DNA of 64,000 nt, from NCBI GenBank assembly GCA_017792465.1, contig CP051234.1, forward strand, positions 2,420,606 to 2,484,605, given 5' to 3'. The notes beneath the pieces were generated by a model. It was given only the letters and a program-made list of their open reading frames with translations. It was not told where the DNA came from and searched no databases. This document shows positions 9,235 through 18,420 of this stretch, piece after piece. Each line of letters begins with the position of its first letter. Position 1 is the first letter of the stretch. Made by a program: the position numbers and the translations under genes. The DNA is from Filomicrobium sp. (GTDB lineage Bacteria; Pseudomonadota; Alphaproteobacteria; Rhizobiales; Hyphomicrobiaceae).

Positions 9235-10290
9235 TTACATCGTCTTGAGTTCGGAAACTGCTTTTTGCAGTTCGTCGAGTTCGTTCTTCGGCATTGGAAC
9301 AAGGCCGTACTCAGCGAGCGGGCCGTCTGGGCCGATCATCTTCGTGGAGGTGAAGAATTCGACGTATTCCTTGAGGCCTGGGATCACGCCGATGTGTGCC
9401 TTCTTGACGTAGAAGAAGAGCGGACGCGAAACCGGGTATTTGCCGGTGGAGATCGTCTCAACCGAAGGAGCGATACCGCCCATGGTGGCGACTTTCAGCT
9501 TGTCGGTGTTGTTTTCGTAGAACGACAGACCGAAAACGCCGACGCCGGTCTTGTTCGACTGCAGGCGAGCGAGGGTTTCGGTGTAGTCGCCGTCGATGTC
9601 GACCGTGCCACCGTCTTTGCGAACCTTGAAGCAAGACTTCGAAGCAGTCTTCTTGGCTTTCTTGTCGTCGGCGCCGGTTGCAGCGAGGTGAAGGTCGTAG
9701 CCGCCAGCCGTCTTGCAGCCAGTTTCCATGACTTTCGTTTCGAAGACTTCGCGAGTGCCGTGCTTTTCACCCGGGATGTAGGCGACGATGTCCCAAGCTG
9801 GCAGGCTGGAGTTGACGTCGGACCACTTCTTGTTCGGGTTGTCGACGAGCTTGCCGTCGGCAGGGATCTTGTCGGCGAGAGCAAGGTAAACGTCTTTTGG
9901 CTCAAGCTTCCATGCTTCGCCGCCAGCGTCGGTTGCGAAAACGATGCCGTCGTAACCGAAGCGGATTTCCATGATGTCTTTGACACCAGCTTCGCCGCAC
10001 TTCTTGACTTCTTTGTCTTTGATCTTGCGCGATGCGTTCGCGATGTCGATCGTCTTTTCACCAAGACCCTGGCAGAACTGCTTCAGGCCGGCCGACGAAC
10101 CACCCGATTCGACAACCGGGGTTTTGAATTTGTCGTAGGCTTTGCCGAACTGTTCGGCGACAATGTTCGCGTACGGCAAAACCGTGGACGAACCTGCGAT
10201 CTGGATCTGGTCGCGTGCAGATGCAGCGCTAAGAGGAGCAGCTACTGCGGCAATAACCAAACCGGCTGCCAAAACGGTGCGCTTGTTCAA
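9235..10290 (-). CDS. pstS: periplasmic phosphate-binding protein PstS
   Basis: High-affinity phosphate receptor of the Pst transporter, 351 aa. The best start is TTG 10290 (read as Met-NKRTVLAAGLVIAA), preceded by GGGAGAG. The longer frame to 10401 runs through the promoter and PHO box and is rejected. A signal peptide ends at about SAASA-RDQ. The mature N-terminus QIQIAGSSTVLPYANIVAE contains the phosphate-loop Ser/Thr, and VVESGGSSAGLKQFC carries the second ligand-binding segment (SGGSSAG). It is the first gene of pstSCAB and is followed by a stem-loop. Confidence 0.95.
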   Translation of the reverse strand: MNKRTVLAAGLVIAAVAAPLSAASARDQIQIAGSSTVLPYANIVAEQFGKAYDKFKTPVVESGGSSAGLKQFCQGLGEKTIDIANASRKIKDKEVKKCGEAGVKDIMEIRFGYDGIVFATDAGGEAWKLEPKDVYLALADKIPADGKLVDNPNKKWSDVNSSLPAWDIVAYIPGEKHGTREVFETKVMETGCKTAGGYDLHLAATGADDKKAKKTASKSCFKVRKDGGTVDIDGDYTETLARLQSNKTGVGVFGLSFYENNTDKLKVATMGGIAPSVETISTGKYPVSRPLFFYVKKAHIGVIPGLKEYVEFFTSTKMIGPDGPLAEYGLVPMPKNELDELQKAVSELKTM

Positions 10291-10413
10291 TGTTCTCTCC
10301 CGAGCACAATAAAAGGCTTCAGGGACTAGTTCGCCATGCAAAACTAATGGCCGCATCCGACCCGTCCCCGCTGAACGTACGATCACGCTCGGGGCGTCCA
10401 CTAAACCCGTTAT

Positions 10414-10431
10414 GTAACAGGCTCATGACAG
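10414..10431 (-). promoter_or_regulatory. PHO box (PhoB-binding site) upstream of pstS
   Basis: On the minus strand the bases read CTGTCAT, then GAGC, then CTGTTAC: two direct 7-mers spaced by four bases, against the PhoB consensus CTGTCAT-N4-CTGTCAT. The first half is perfect and the second has two mismatches. The site is 124 bases upstream of the pstS start, suitable for a sigma-70/PhoB promoter with a moderate leader. Confidence 0.85.
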
Positions 10432-10609
10432 CTAGAGTTTTGCTGGGGGTTTGAGCTGTTGCGCCGCAGCTAGCCGCGGAATAAAGGGGAAGTTCATGCT
10501 TTAAATTTCCCGCCAAGCCCCCGAAATGCGGCCTTTTGGCGTGGTTTTGGAAATTGTTTTTTTCGCTAATTCAAAAGCAGTTTCGACAAGCGAAAGAAAA
10601 TAAGAAATT

Positions 10610-10631
10610 GGGGCGCTATGGCGAGCGCCCC
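10610..10631 (-). terminator. intrinsic terminator of phoR
   Basis: Arms GGGGCGCT and AGCGCCCC enclose a 6-base loop, and on the minus strand the hairpin is followed by a T-rich AATTTCTTATTTTC. It starts 72 bases after the phoR stop, so phoR transcription probably ends before the PHO-controlled pst promoter. On the plus strand a T-run also follows at a short distance (10640-10647). Confidence 0.7.
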
Positions 10632-10702
10632 ATTATTGCAGTTTTTTGACAGCCGACAATATTGAAAAGGCAGCGTTAAAAAACGTTACCGTTTTCATTC
10701 AT

Positions 10703-12049
10703 TCAGGCGAGTTCGCGAAACAGCAGCGCAAAGTTGGAGCCTTTTCCGACCTCGGAGGAGATCCGCAATTCGCCGCGGTGGCGCAACATAATGTGCTTGA
10801 CGATCGCCAGCCCGAGACCCGTCCCGCCTTTCTCACGACTTGAAGCCGCGTTGACGCGGTAGAACCGCTCGACCAGGCGCGGCAAGTGGTGGGCTTCGAT
10901 ACCGGCTCCGTCATCCTTTACAGAAAGGGTCAGACATTCACGTGCTTCGCCTGATGGCTTCGAGCGAATGACCTCGATTTCCACCTGTCCGTCGGTGCGG
11001 CCGTACTTCAGAGCATTGTGCACGAGGTTTTGCAGGGCCTGGACAATCTCTTCACGATCGGCGCGGACGAATGTGTTGCCGGCGAGCGGGCGCAAGACCA
11101 ACTCGGCGCCTTGCGAGGTGGCGAGCGGTTCGAGGGCCTGCACCACGTAGGCTGCGACCTCGTTGAGTTCTGCGCGCCCTTGCGGTGTCAGGTGAGCGCG
11201 CATCTCAACGCGCGACAGCGAGAGAAGGTCGTCGACCAGACGGGACATGCGCAGCGCCTGGCTCCACATGATCGGAAGGAAACGTTCGCGAGCCTTTTCG
11301 TCGTTGCGGGCCGGGCCTTGGAGGGTTTCGATATAGCCCTTCAAGGAGGCCAAAGGCGTGCGCAGTTCATGGCTGGCGTTGGCGACAAAGTCGGCGCGCA
11401 TCTGCTCGACGCGGTCGCGCTCGGTCAGGTCGCGGAAGGTGACGAGCAAACGGGCGGCATTGGGTTCCAGCTCCAGCCGCGAGATCGTCGCTTCGATCGT
11501 CCGGGCAACCGGAACGCGTTCGACGACATGGACGATCATCGACTTGCCGGTGTCGATGGTTGTCGAGACGGCGCTTGTCAGATCGGGATTGCGCAGCAGC
11601 TGCCCCATCGCGCTGCCCTGACGCATCTGCGGGAAAAGACTGGCAAGCAGCCTGTTTTGATGCGTGACGATGCCGTCGGCGTCCAAGGTTAACGCGGCAT
11701 AGGGCAGGGCATCGATGATGGCACGCCAGCTGGAGTCCTCTTGGGCGCTTTCTTGTGTGGCTTCATCGCTAACGCCCTCGGTCGTCGGCGCTTCGGATTG
11801 CGCGAGCTCAAGGTGGCTACTCTCGGACGATGGGGCCCGAGTTGTGACATGCTCGTCCTGATCGGGCATACGGAAGCCTGGAATGAGCGAACTGGCCGCA
11901 AGAGCGGGACCGATCGTTGCAATCTGCCCATGGCCCAGCGTCCAGACCGCAGCAGTCGCCAGCGCCAGGCAGGTTGCCGGTGCCATTGGCGCCAGCCGCT
12001 CCAGAAGTGTGTTCATCTTCTCAGGGAACCCTGAGGTTCTCTTGATCAT
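10703..12049 (-). CDS. phoR: phosphate regulon sensor histidine kinase PhoR
   Basis: Membrane sensor kinase partner of PhoB, 448 aa from ATG 12049, which has a GGAGGA site about 10 bases upstream; the longer frame to 12181 is rejected. A hydrophobic segment (CLALATAAVWTLGH, residues 27-40) anchors it. A polar linker of about 65 residues and a PAS domain (around 105-205, WRAIIDALPYAALTLDADG) follow. The phosphoacceptor is His227 in FVANASHELRTPLASLKG. The ATPase domain has the N-box LVHNALKYG and G-boxes DDGAGI and KGGTGLGLAIVKHI. It is placed before pstS and transcribed in the same direction, divergent from ppk2. Confidence 0.9.
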   Translation of the reverse strand: MIKRTSGFPEKMNTLLERLAPMAPATCLALATAAVWTLGHGQIATIGPALAASSLIPGFRMPDQDEHVTTRAPSSESSHLELAQSEAPTTEGVSDEATQESAQEDSSWRAIIDALPYAALTLDADGIVTHQNRLLASLFPQMRQGSAMGQLLRNPDLTSAVSTTIDTGKSMIVHVVERVPVARTIEATISRLELEPNAARLLVTFRDLTERDRVEQMRADFVANASHELRTPLASLKGYIETLQGPARNDEKARERFLPIMWSQALRMSRLVDDLLSLSRVEMRAHLTPQGRAELNEVAAYVVQALEPLATSQGAELVLRPLAGNTFVRADREEIVQALQNLVHNALKYGRTDGQVEIEVIRSKPSGEARECLTLSVKDDGAGIEAHHLPRLVERFYRVNAASSREKGGTGLGLAIVKHIMLRHRGELRISSEVGKGSNFALLFRELA

Positions 12050-12350
12050 CAAACAAATTCCTCCAGACTCAGGCGGCACTGTAGCCCAGCGCGGGTGTAC
12101 TGGCACCCTGCGCCCCTGGAAACCCTGTGCGTTTCCTGAACTAGCTACACGTGCAGCCCGATAAAAACCTTGTCTTATCAAAGGCTAATGGGCGTCGCGC
12201 GGACCAAAGGCTGACAACAGTTGCGCATCCATATTCCTGCTGCAGTCCTGGTGCGGTTCATATCCGGCTTGCGACCTTCCTGCACCGCATGAGATTGTTT
12301 CAGCCTTAGATGACAATTGATCGCACGGCCAGCGAAGGACCAACAAAAAA
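12050..12350. promoter_or_regulatory. divergent phoR / ppk2 intergenic region
   Basis: About 300 bases hold both promoters. A single PHO half-site (TTGTCAT read on the minus strand) lies at 12310-12316, about 35 bases before the ppk2 start, with no good second half. Control of either gene by PhoB is therefore only a possibility. Confidence 0.3.
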
Positions 12351-13244
12351 ATGTCGAATGCAGAAGACGCCAAGCGCAATCCGGCGACGCCCAAGCGCAA
12401 GAAGGCGTTCGATTTTGAGAATTTCGATCTCGCCGACCCTAAACTCCCCGAACACATCGACAAAAATGCTTTGACTTCAGGCGGTTACCCCTACGACAAG
12501 CGCATGAAGCGAAAAGCCTATAAGCGAGAGCTGCACGGCTTGCAGATTGAGCTTCTAAAGCTGCAAACGCACATCAGGGAGACCCAACAGCGGGTCGTCG
12601 TTGTTTTCGAGGGGCGGGATAGCGCCGGCAAGGGCGGTTGTATCTCCCGCTTTATGCAGCATCTCAACCCTCGGCACGCCCGCGCAGTGGCGCTGACCAA
12701 GCCGACCGAAGCCGAGCGCGGCCAATGGTATTTTCAGCGCTATACCGCGCATATGCCGACCAGTGGCGACATGGTCCTGTTCGACCGGTCCTGGTACAAC
12801 CGCGCCGGCGTCGAGCGGGTGATGGGGTTCTGCGACGACGAACAGCTGGCGGACTTTCTTCGCGAAGCTCCTCAGTTTGAGGGCATGCTGATCCGCGACG
12901 GCATCCACATGTTCAAGATTTTCCTGACGATTGGCCGCGAAATGCAGGTCAAGCGGCTCTATCAGCGCCAGCACGACCCTCTGAAACACTGGAAGCTGAC
13001 CGATATCGACCGGGCGGCGATGGCCAAATGGGATCAATATACTGAAGCGAAAGAGGACATGTTTCGTTTCACTCATACCGCCGACAGCCCTTGGACGGTG
13101 ATCCGCTCCAACGACAAGCTGCGCGCCCGCCTGGAAGCCATCCGCCATGTTCTGCTGGCGTTTGACTACGAAGGCAAGGATGCCGAAGCGGTGGGGCAGC
13201 CCGACCCCAAGGTTATTGGGTCAGGGCACGATTTCTTCTACTGA
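12351..13244 (+). CDS. ppk2: polyphosphate kinase 2 (PPK2 family)
   Basis: Cytoplasmic P-loop kinase that transfers phosphate between polyphosphate and nucleotides, 297 aa, typical of the single-domain class. The Walker A is FEGRDSAGKGG (about 86-96), the Walker B/lid region is VLFDRSWYNRAGVERVMGFC (about 143-162), and IKIFLTIG-type geometry is seen in MFKIFLTIGREMQ. The closing DPLKHWKLTDIDRAAM and SPWTVIRSNDKLRAR are family hallmarks. Whether it prefers GDP, ADP or AMP cannot be told by eye. It sits back to back with phoR, so phosphate sensing and polyphosphate turnover are linked by position. Confidence 0.92.
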   Translation: MSNAEDAKRNPATPKRKKAFDFENFDLADPKLPEHIDKNALTSGGYPYDKRMKRKAYKRELHGLQIELLKLQTHIRETQQRVVVVFEGRDSAGKGGCISRFMQHLNPRHARAVALTKPTEAERGQWYFQRYTAHMPTSGDMVLFDRSWYNRAGVERVMGFCDDEQLADFLREAPQFEGMLIRDGIHMFKIFLTIGREMQVKRLYQRQHDPLKHWKLTDIDRAAMAKWDQYTEAKEDMFRFTHTADSPWTVIRSNDKLRARLEAIRHVLLAFDYEGKDAEAVGQPDPKVIGSGHDFFY

Positions 13245-13267
13245 AATCGCGGATGATCGTGCGAAGC

Positions 13268-13777
13268 TTACAAACGGCCAGAACCGATCTCGGCTTTGAT
13301 CGCCGGGTCGGCCAGCAACGACAGGCGATCAGCGGCTGCGCGTCCAAACCGCAATGTCAGGGCTTTTCGGCGGGCGGCGGGCAAGGCGTGTTCGGGAGCC
13401 GGGCGTTCGAATTCGGCGGCAAAGCGGTCGGCGAGAACGAGGCCGGTCTCTTCGGGCAGGATTTCGATGGGAAAATCCGGGGCCACTGCGAAAAACAGTC
13501 GATCGCAGAACTCGCGATAATCCCGCCACTTTGAATCTGCGCGAAAGTCGGCCACGCTGGACTTGATCTCCAAAATCCAGATGGCCCCCTTTCCCGACAC
13601 CGCGAAAATGTCGGCGCGGCGGCCGTTCGGCAGCGTAAATTCGGGCAAACACGCGAAATCATGGGCGCGCAGCAGGCGTGTTGCGCCGCGGCAGATATCA
13701 AGTGCTGCCTCAGATTGGCGGCCATCTTCGGGTGGCTTGCTTGAGGGGCCAAGTGGATTGTTTGTCGGCGACGTCAT
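13268..13777 (-). CDS. mmcB: MmcB-type DNA repair protein (DUF1052 family)
   Basis: Alphaproteobacterial PD-(D/E)XK-nuclease-like protein implicated in mitomycin C damage repair in Caulobacter. I place the start at ATG 13777 (MTSPTNNPLG, 169 aa); an upstream frame to 13855 has no better site. The core reads LPEFTLPNGRRADIFAVSGKG then IWILEIKSSVADF, fitting the D-(E)xK nuclease core (Asp in RADIF, ExK in EIKSS), followed by DSKWRDYREFCDRLFFAV. It is convergent with ppk2 (23-base gap) and divergent from the LonB-like gene. Start confidence is low; family confidence is good. Confidence 0.85.
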   Translation of the reverse strand: MTSPTNNPLGPSSKPPEDGRQSEAALDICRGATRLLRAHDFACLPEFTLPNGRRADIFAVSGKGAIWILEIKSSVADFRADSKWRDYREFCDRLFFAVAPDFPIEILPEETGLVLADRFAAEFERPAPEHALPAARRKALTLRFGRAAADRLSLLADPAIKAEIGSGRL

Positions 13778-13932
13778 GGAAGCGCCCAAAATTCGTTGAG
13801 ACAAAGGAGAGGTTATGGCCGGTTGCCCGACGGGCTCGCTGGCGAAAGGCTGCAAATAACCGGTCGTGCCGTCAAGTTTGGCGGTTAAATCCGATCCAAG
13901 ACGAACGAGGCAGCCGAATTCGGGGACGGGGA

Positions 13933-16515
13933 ATGATATTCGGACTGGGGAAGAAGAAGGCCAAGCAGGGCTCTGACAGCGTTGAAGCTCCTGAAGCGGA
14001 GAAATCCAAAGCTAAATCCGACGAAGACAAGAAGCCTAGCAAAGCCGCGAAAAGTCAGGCCGACGCGCCGGCGGGCACGGCGCTTGGCGCCAGCCGGTTG
14101 CGCCGCAAGGCCGATCTTTCCGGATTTGAGTTTGAAACGACGGCCGAGATCGAGCCGTTGCACGGGCTCATTGGGCAGGACAGAGCCTTAGGTGCGCTTC
14201 AGTTCGGCGCCGGCATGCCGGAATCCGATTACAACATTTTCGTTCTGGGTTCGGACAGTTGCGGCAAGACTGCAGCCGTTCGGCAAACGCTTGAAGAACT
14301 CGCAAAATCGGGCGCCACTCCGGACGACTGGGTTTACGTCCATAACTTCGAAGATGCGAATGCGCCCAACGCCATGCAGCTGCCGGCTGGGCGCGGCAAA
14401 GCCCTTGCCAAAGCCATGACCGATGTCATCGACGAACTAACTTCGACGCTGCCGGCAGCTTTCGAAAGCGAAGATTATCTTTCGCGGGCGAGGGCGCTGG
14501 AAGCGGAACATTCCGGATCTCACGAAGCCCGCTTGCAAGCCTTGTCGGATAAAGCCGAGGAGCGCGGCATCGCGTTTTTGCGCACGCCGATGGGTTTCAC
14601 GTTTGCGCCGATGCTGGAAGGCAAGGTCGTTAAGCCCGAAGCCTTCGAGGCGATGCCGCCAAGCATGCAGGCGGAGGTGCGCCAGAACATCGAAGCGCTG
14701 CAGCAGGAGCTTGAAACCATTCTTCTGGAAGTGCCGCGGCTTGAGAAATCCAAACGGAAGCATTTGCGGCTCCTCAACGAAGAGGTTGCGCAATATGCGG
14801 TGAACTCGGCGTTGGAAGAAATCATAACGGATTTCGGCGATATCGAAGAGGTCGGCCAATACCTTGAAAAAGTTCGCGCGGATCTTGTCGCCAACGCGTC
14901 GCTGTTTCTAGACGAGGAAGCTTCCGGCGCCACCTCCATCGTTCCGCAGACGATCGACTCTTCGCGCGATCCGCGCTTCCGGCGCTACATGGTCAACGCA
15001 CTCATCGCGCAGCCGGCCAACCGTCGCGGCGCACCCGTCGTCGAGGCGGTGAACCCGACCTACGGCAACATCATCGGGCGCAGCGAACATCTGGCGCACA
15101 TGGGCGCCTTGGTGACCGACTTCTTGTTGATCAAGCCGGGTGCGTTGCACACCGCCAACGGCGGCTACCTGCTGATCGACGCGCGCAAGCTCGTCTCTGC
15201 GCCGTTTGCCTGGGATGCGTTGAAGCGCGCATTGCAAACCGGGCACGTGCAGATCGAGCATCCTGCCGAAAGTACCGGGCTTGTTGCAACGCAGTCTATC
15301 GACCCTGAACCGATTCCGCTCAACATCAAGGTAGTGCTGTTCGGCGACCGCGAGCTTTACGCGCTGTTGTCGCGCGCCGATCCTGAATTCCAGGAACTCT
15401 TCAAGGTACAGGCGGATTTCGAGGACACCGTCGATTGGGACGACGAAAACTTACGCGGCTATACGGCGATGATTGCGGCCGTCTCTGCCAAGCACGAATT
15501 GGCGCCGCTTAATCGAGAAGCTGTGGAAGCCGTCATCGAGCAAGGCAGCCGGCTGGCGAGCGACCGCGACAAGCTCTCGCTCGAAGTCTCAAGGATTGCC
15601 GATCTTGTGCGCGAAGCGAACTACTGGGCTCAAAAAGCCGAGCGCCAGACCATCGCGCGCGAGGATATTCAGCGGGCCATTGCCGAACACATCCAGCGGG
15701 GCGACCGCATTCGCGATCTCGACCGGGAGACCTTCGAACGCGGCATCGTCATGGTCGACACCGAAGGCGAGAAGGTCGGACAGATCAACGGGCTTTCGGT
15801 GTTGCAGCTTGGCGATTTCATGTTCGGTCGGCCGAGCCGAATCACGGCACGCGTGCGGTTTGGTCCGGGGCGGGTTGTCGATATCGAGCGGGAAGTAAAA
15901 CTTGGCGGACCGCTGCATTCCAAGGGTGTGATGATCCTGTGGGGCTACCTTGCAGGCACCTTTGCCAAAGACAAGCCGCTCGCTCTGTCGGCTTCGCTCG
16001 TCTTCGAGCAGTCTTACGGCGGCGTTGATGGCGACAGTGCCTCATCGACGGAACTCTACGCGCTTTTGTCTGCGCTTTCGGGCGTGGCGATCAAGCAGGG
16101 GTTTGCCGTCACGGGTTCGGTCAACCAGCTCGGTGAGGTGCAGGCGATCGGCGGCGTCAACGAGAAGATCGAAGGCTTCTTCGACATCTGCAAAGCGCGC
16201 GGGTTGACGGGAGAGCAAGGCGTGCTGATCCCGAAAGCGAATGTGCAGCATCTGATGCTGCGCGAGGATGTCGTCGAGGCGGTTGCCGAAGGGCAATTCA
16301 ACGTCCATGCGGTGGCGACCATCGAAGAGGGGATAGAAATCCTGACCGGTAAGCCTGCGGGCATTCGCGGGGCTGACGGTAAGTTTCCAAAGGATACGGT
16401 TTTCGCCAAGGTCGAGGACACGCTTGCGACCTTCGCGCGGCGAGCCAAAGAGGCCGGCTCGTTTGACGACGGACCGGGCGCGGCAGGGCAAAGCGCGAAA
16501 GGGGCGACGTCATGA
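13933..16515 (+). CDS. LonB/LonH-like ATP-dependent protease (AAA plus S16)
   Basis: Soluble ATP-dependent protease of the YcbZ (LonH)/archaeal LonB-like group rather than housekeeping Lon, 860 aa. ATG 13933 (MIFGLGKKKAKQ) follows a GGGGACGGGGA site; the longer frame back to 13678 overlaps mmcB and is rejected. A lysine-rich tail of about 50 residues is followed by the P-loop GSDSCGKT (106-113), a long coiled-coil-like insertion rich in Leu/Glu, and an ATPase C-terminal part. The S16 protease domain has the catalytic Ser in VDGDSASSTE and the catalytic Lys in GGVNEKIEGFF. The downstream gene begins inside its stop codon. Confidence 0.88.
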   Translation: MIFGLGKKKAKQGSDSVEAPEAEKSKAKSDEDKKPSKAAKSQADAPAGTALGASRLRRKADLSGFEFETTAEIEPLHGLIGQDRALGALQFGAGMPESDYNIFVLGSDSCGKTAAVRQTLEELAKSGATPDDWVYVHNFEDANAPNAMQLPAGRGKALAKAMTDVIDELTSTLPAAFESEDYLSRARALEAEHSGSHEARLQALSDKAEERGIAFLRTPMGFTFAPMLEGKVVKPEAFEAMPPSMQAEVRQNIEALQQELETILLEVPRLEKSKRKHLRLLNEEVAQYAVNSALEEIITDFGDIEEVGQYLEKVRADLVANASLFLDEEASGATSIVPQTIDSSRDPRFRRYMVNALIAQPANRRGAPVVEAVNPTYGNIIGRSEHLAHMGALVTDFLLIKPGALHTANGGYLLIDARKLVSAPFAWDALKRALQTGHVQIEHPAESTGLVATQSIDPEPIPLNIKVVLFGDRELYALLSRADPEFQELFKVQADFEDTVDWDDENLRGYTAMIAAVSAKHELAPLNREAVEAVIEQGSRLASDRDKLSLEVSRIADLVREANYWAQKAERQTIAREDIQRAIAEHIQRGDRIRDLDRETFERGIVMVDTEGEKVGQINGLSVLQLGDFMFGRPSRITARVRFGPGRVVDIEREVKLGGPLHSKGVMILWGYLAGTFAKDKPLALSASLVFEQSYGGVDGDSASSTELYALLSALSGVAIKQGFAVTGSVNQLGEVQAIGGVNEKIEGFFDICKARGLTGEQGVLIPKANVQHLMLREDVVEAVAEGQFNVHAVATIEEGIEILTGKPAGIRGADGKFPKDTVFAKVEDTLATFARRAKEAGSFDDGPGAAGQSAKGATS

Positions 16516-17384
16516 TCGGTCATGTCGCATCCGCTCATGAAGCCAGCGGCCGGGTGGTGTTGCGCCTGACGTCGGGCGCTGGTGCGGCGGATGCCGCCTT
16601 TGAAGCGGCCGCACGCATTGCCGAAGCGTTCCAGTCAGAAATCGAAGGGCTGTTTGTCGAAGAGCGCCAGCTTGTCGACCTGACCGCCTACGGCTTCGTC
16701 AAGGAAACTTCGCTGACAGGAATGATGACGAGACCGATTTCGGCGACCGAAATCGAGCGCGAGTTTCGGTCTGCCTGCCATGGCATGCGCAAACGTTTGG
16801 AAAGGCTTGGACGTCAAATTGAAACGCGCGTCATCACGACGATTACGCGTGACGATCCGCTCCCGGCTTTGGCGCGGACGTGCGCGGCGGCGGGCCCGTG
16901 GAACGTCGTCGTGCTGGGCGAGCCGTTCCGGGCACGCAGCGGTGTCTTACTCGGCGAGATCCTGGCTAGCGTGCGTGATGCCACCGGCCTTGTGACCGTC
17001 GGACCGAAGTCGATGCGCACGAAGGGGCCTGTCGTTGCAGCCATCGAAAACACAGACCGGATGGGCGGACTTGTCAGGACGGCAGAGCGTCTGGCTTCTG
17101 CCGATGGTGGACGCAACGGAGGCGTGATTGCTCTGTTGATCGCCGACGACTTTCATCATCTGAGCTGGCTGGAAACGCAAGCGCGCCTTGCCTTTTCCGG
17201 CGGTCCAGCGCCGCAATTCTTTGCCGCCCCGCCAACGCGTGGAGAGCCAGGCGTCGCGGCCGAAGCGATCCGGCAGCTCAAGGCCGGCTTTGTCGTCGCT
17301 CAATTCGGCGGGATGGCGGTTCCCTATGACGATCTCTCGCCGCTGAGCGCCGCGCTTGAATGTCCATTGTTTCTGCTGAGGTAA
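16512..17384 (+). CDS. universal-stress-protein-like cytoplasmic protein, coupled to the LonB-like gene
   Basis: 290 aa. The start codon overlaps the stop of the protease gene by four bases (ATGA), a strong sign of translational coupling. The first half (VVLRLTSGAGAADAAFEAAARIAEAFQSE then GLFVEE, quoted in part) has the beta-strand, helix and 'aa.la..f.a.i.glfve' rhythm of UspA-fold proteins. The second half (PVVAAIENTDRMGGLVRTAERLA and VIALLIADDF) could be a second such domain. No catalytic motif is seen, and no UspA-type ATP-binding Gly motif is obvious. Function unknown; the USP fold is an inference, and a role with the protease is suggested only by the overlap. Confidence 0.7.
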   Translation: MIGHVASAHEASGRVVLRLTSGAGAADAAFEAAARIAEAFQSEIEGLFVEERQLVDLTAYGFVKETSLTGMMTRPISATEIEREFRSACHGMRKRLERLGRQIETRVITTITRDDPLPALARTCAAAGPWNVVVLGEPFRARSGVLLGEILASVRDATGLVTVGPKSMRTKGPVVAAIENTDRMGGLVRTAERLASADGGRNGGVIALLIADDFHHLSWLETQARLAFSGGPAPQFFAAPPTRGEPGVAAEAIRQLKAGFVVAQFGGMAVPYDDLSPLSAALECPLFLLR

Positions 17385-17396
17385 GACGGGCGAAGC

Positions 17397-18146
17397 TCAG
17401 AAGCGCAGGCGGCTTAGTTCGCGAGCGACTTTTTCCTGCAGCCGTTTGATCTCTTCCGGGTCGGGCAATTCGTGGCGAGCGGCATGTGGCACCGATATTC
17501 CAAGTCCGCGCATGGCCTCGCGCATCTGGGCTTCCGCCTCAGCCATCTCTTGAGGCGACGGCATGCCTGCTGCCGCGGCTCCTGGATTTCGCAACGCGTC
17601 TTCGATCTGCGCCCGAGCACGAGAGCCCGATGCACCTGGGATGGCATCGAGTCCATGCTTTAGATTTCTGCGGTGGGCGACCGCCATCGGGTCCGGCAAG
17701 CTTGCTTTCGTTTGGGCGGCGACGTCGAGCTTGTCGAGCCCCAGCAAACTGACCAGCGTTGTAGGAACCGATGCTTTGATTTCGACTTCGATTGCCGTTG
17801 AATTGGCGGTGACGTCCAAGGCGTAAGTCTGGTCTTTCAATTCACCGGGCAGGTTGGCGCGGAAGGCAGCATCAAAAGCAGCTTCTGCGGCTTCGCGGCC
17901 CTCTGGCAAGCGGCTCAGCGCCGTACCGGTTGCGGCTTCGGCTGCCGTTTGCAGCTGGCTTTGTACCGACAGTGCGCGGCTATAATCGATGCCTGCGAAG
18001 ACGATGCCGAGGATGGGCAACAGCAATAGCGCGAAGAGAACCGCGATCGCGCCGCGCTCGTCGCCGGCGAACCGTTTCAAGCCACCGTTGGCTTCGGCGT
18101 TGGAAGGTTGCTTCGCCAGTCTTCGCGTTTGTCCCAAGACGCCCAT
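17397..18146 (-). CDS. TadE/TadG-like protein (Flp-pilus-type N-terminal domain)
   Basis: 249 aa from ATG 18146 (MGVLGQTRRLAKQ). After a polar head comes the hallmark segment DERGAIAVLFALLLLPILGI with IDYSRA, the N-terminal signature of Flp-pilus TadG/TadE-like proteins. An extracytoplasmic domain follows (LQTAAEAATGTALSRL then a beta-rich stretch ending VSLLGLDKLDVAAQTKA). The C-terminal approximately 90 residues are rich in Glu, Arg and Ala and look helical (KRLQEKVARELSRLRF). No other tad/cpa pilus gene lies nearby, so it is an orphan. It is convergent with the stress-protein-like gene (12-base gap). Confidence 0.75.
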   Translation of the reverse strand: MGVLGQTRRLAKQPSNAEANGGLKRFAGDERGAIAVLFALLLLPILGIVFAGIDYSRALSVQSQLQTAAEAATGTALSRLPEGREAAEAAFDAAFRANLPGELKDQTYALDVTANSTAIEVEIKASVPTTLVSLLGLDKLDVAAQTKASLPDPMAVAHRRNLKHGLDAIPGASGSRARAQIEDALRNPGAAAAGMPSPQEMAEAEAQMREAMRGLGISVPHAARHELPDPEEIKRLQEKVARELSRLRF

Positions 18147-18346
18147 CGCGGACTTCCCACCTTTGCCATCCCACATGCGCAACAACAAACGATGCCGTGC
18201 GGGGGCGTTGGAATTGTCAGCGAGAAGGTTGGCTTGGAGGCGTTAAGATATCGGCTCAATGAGCGACGCAATTCGCACGTGTTGAAGACAGGCTTAGCGA
18301 GGCCTTAACGGTCGTCCTGTGATCGCTCAGAACACGAATGCGAAAA

Positions 18347-18377
18347 CGAGCCGGCCCATTTTTCATAGACCGGCTCG
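18347..18377 (-). terminator. intrinsic terminator after regA
   Basis: Arms CGAGCCGG and CCGGCTCG form an 8-bp stem 43 bases beyond the regA stop. On the minus strand it is followed by TTTTCG. The loop is A/T rich. Confidence 0.7.
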
Positions 18378-18420
18378 CGGAAAATTTTCAGCTCGATGGC
18401 CAGTCGATGACTGGGTCGGC

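Noticed and set aside
9265-10329. 354-aa plus-strand frame opposite pstS
   Set aside because: Antisense shadow of the conserved pstS gene.
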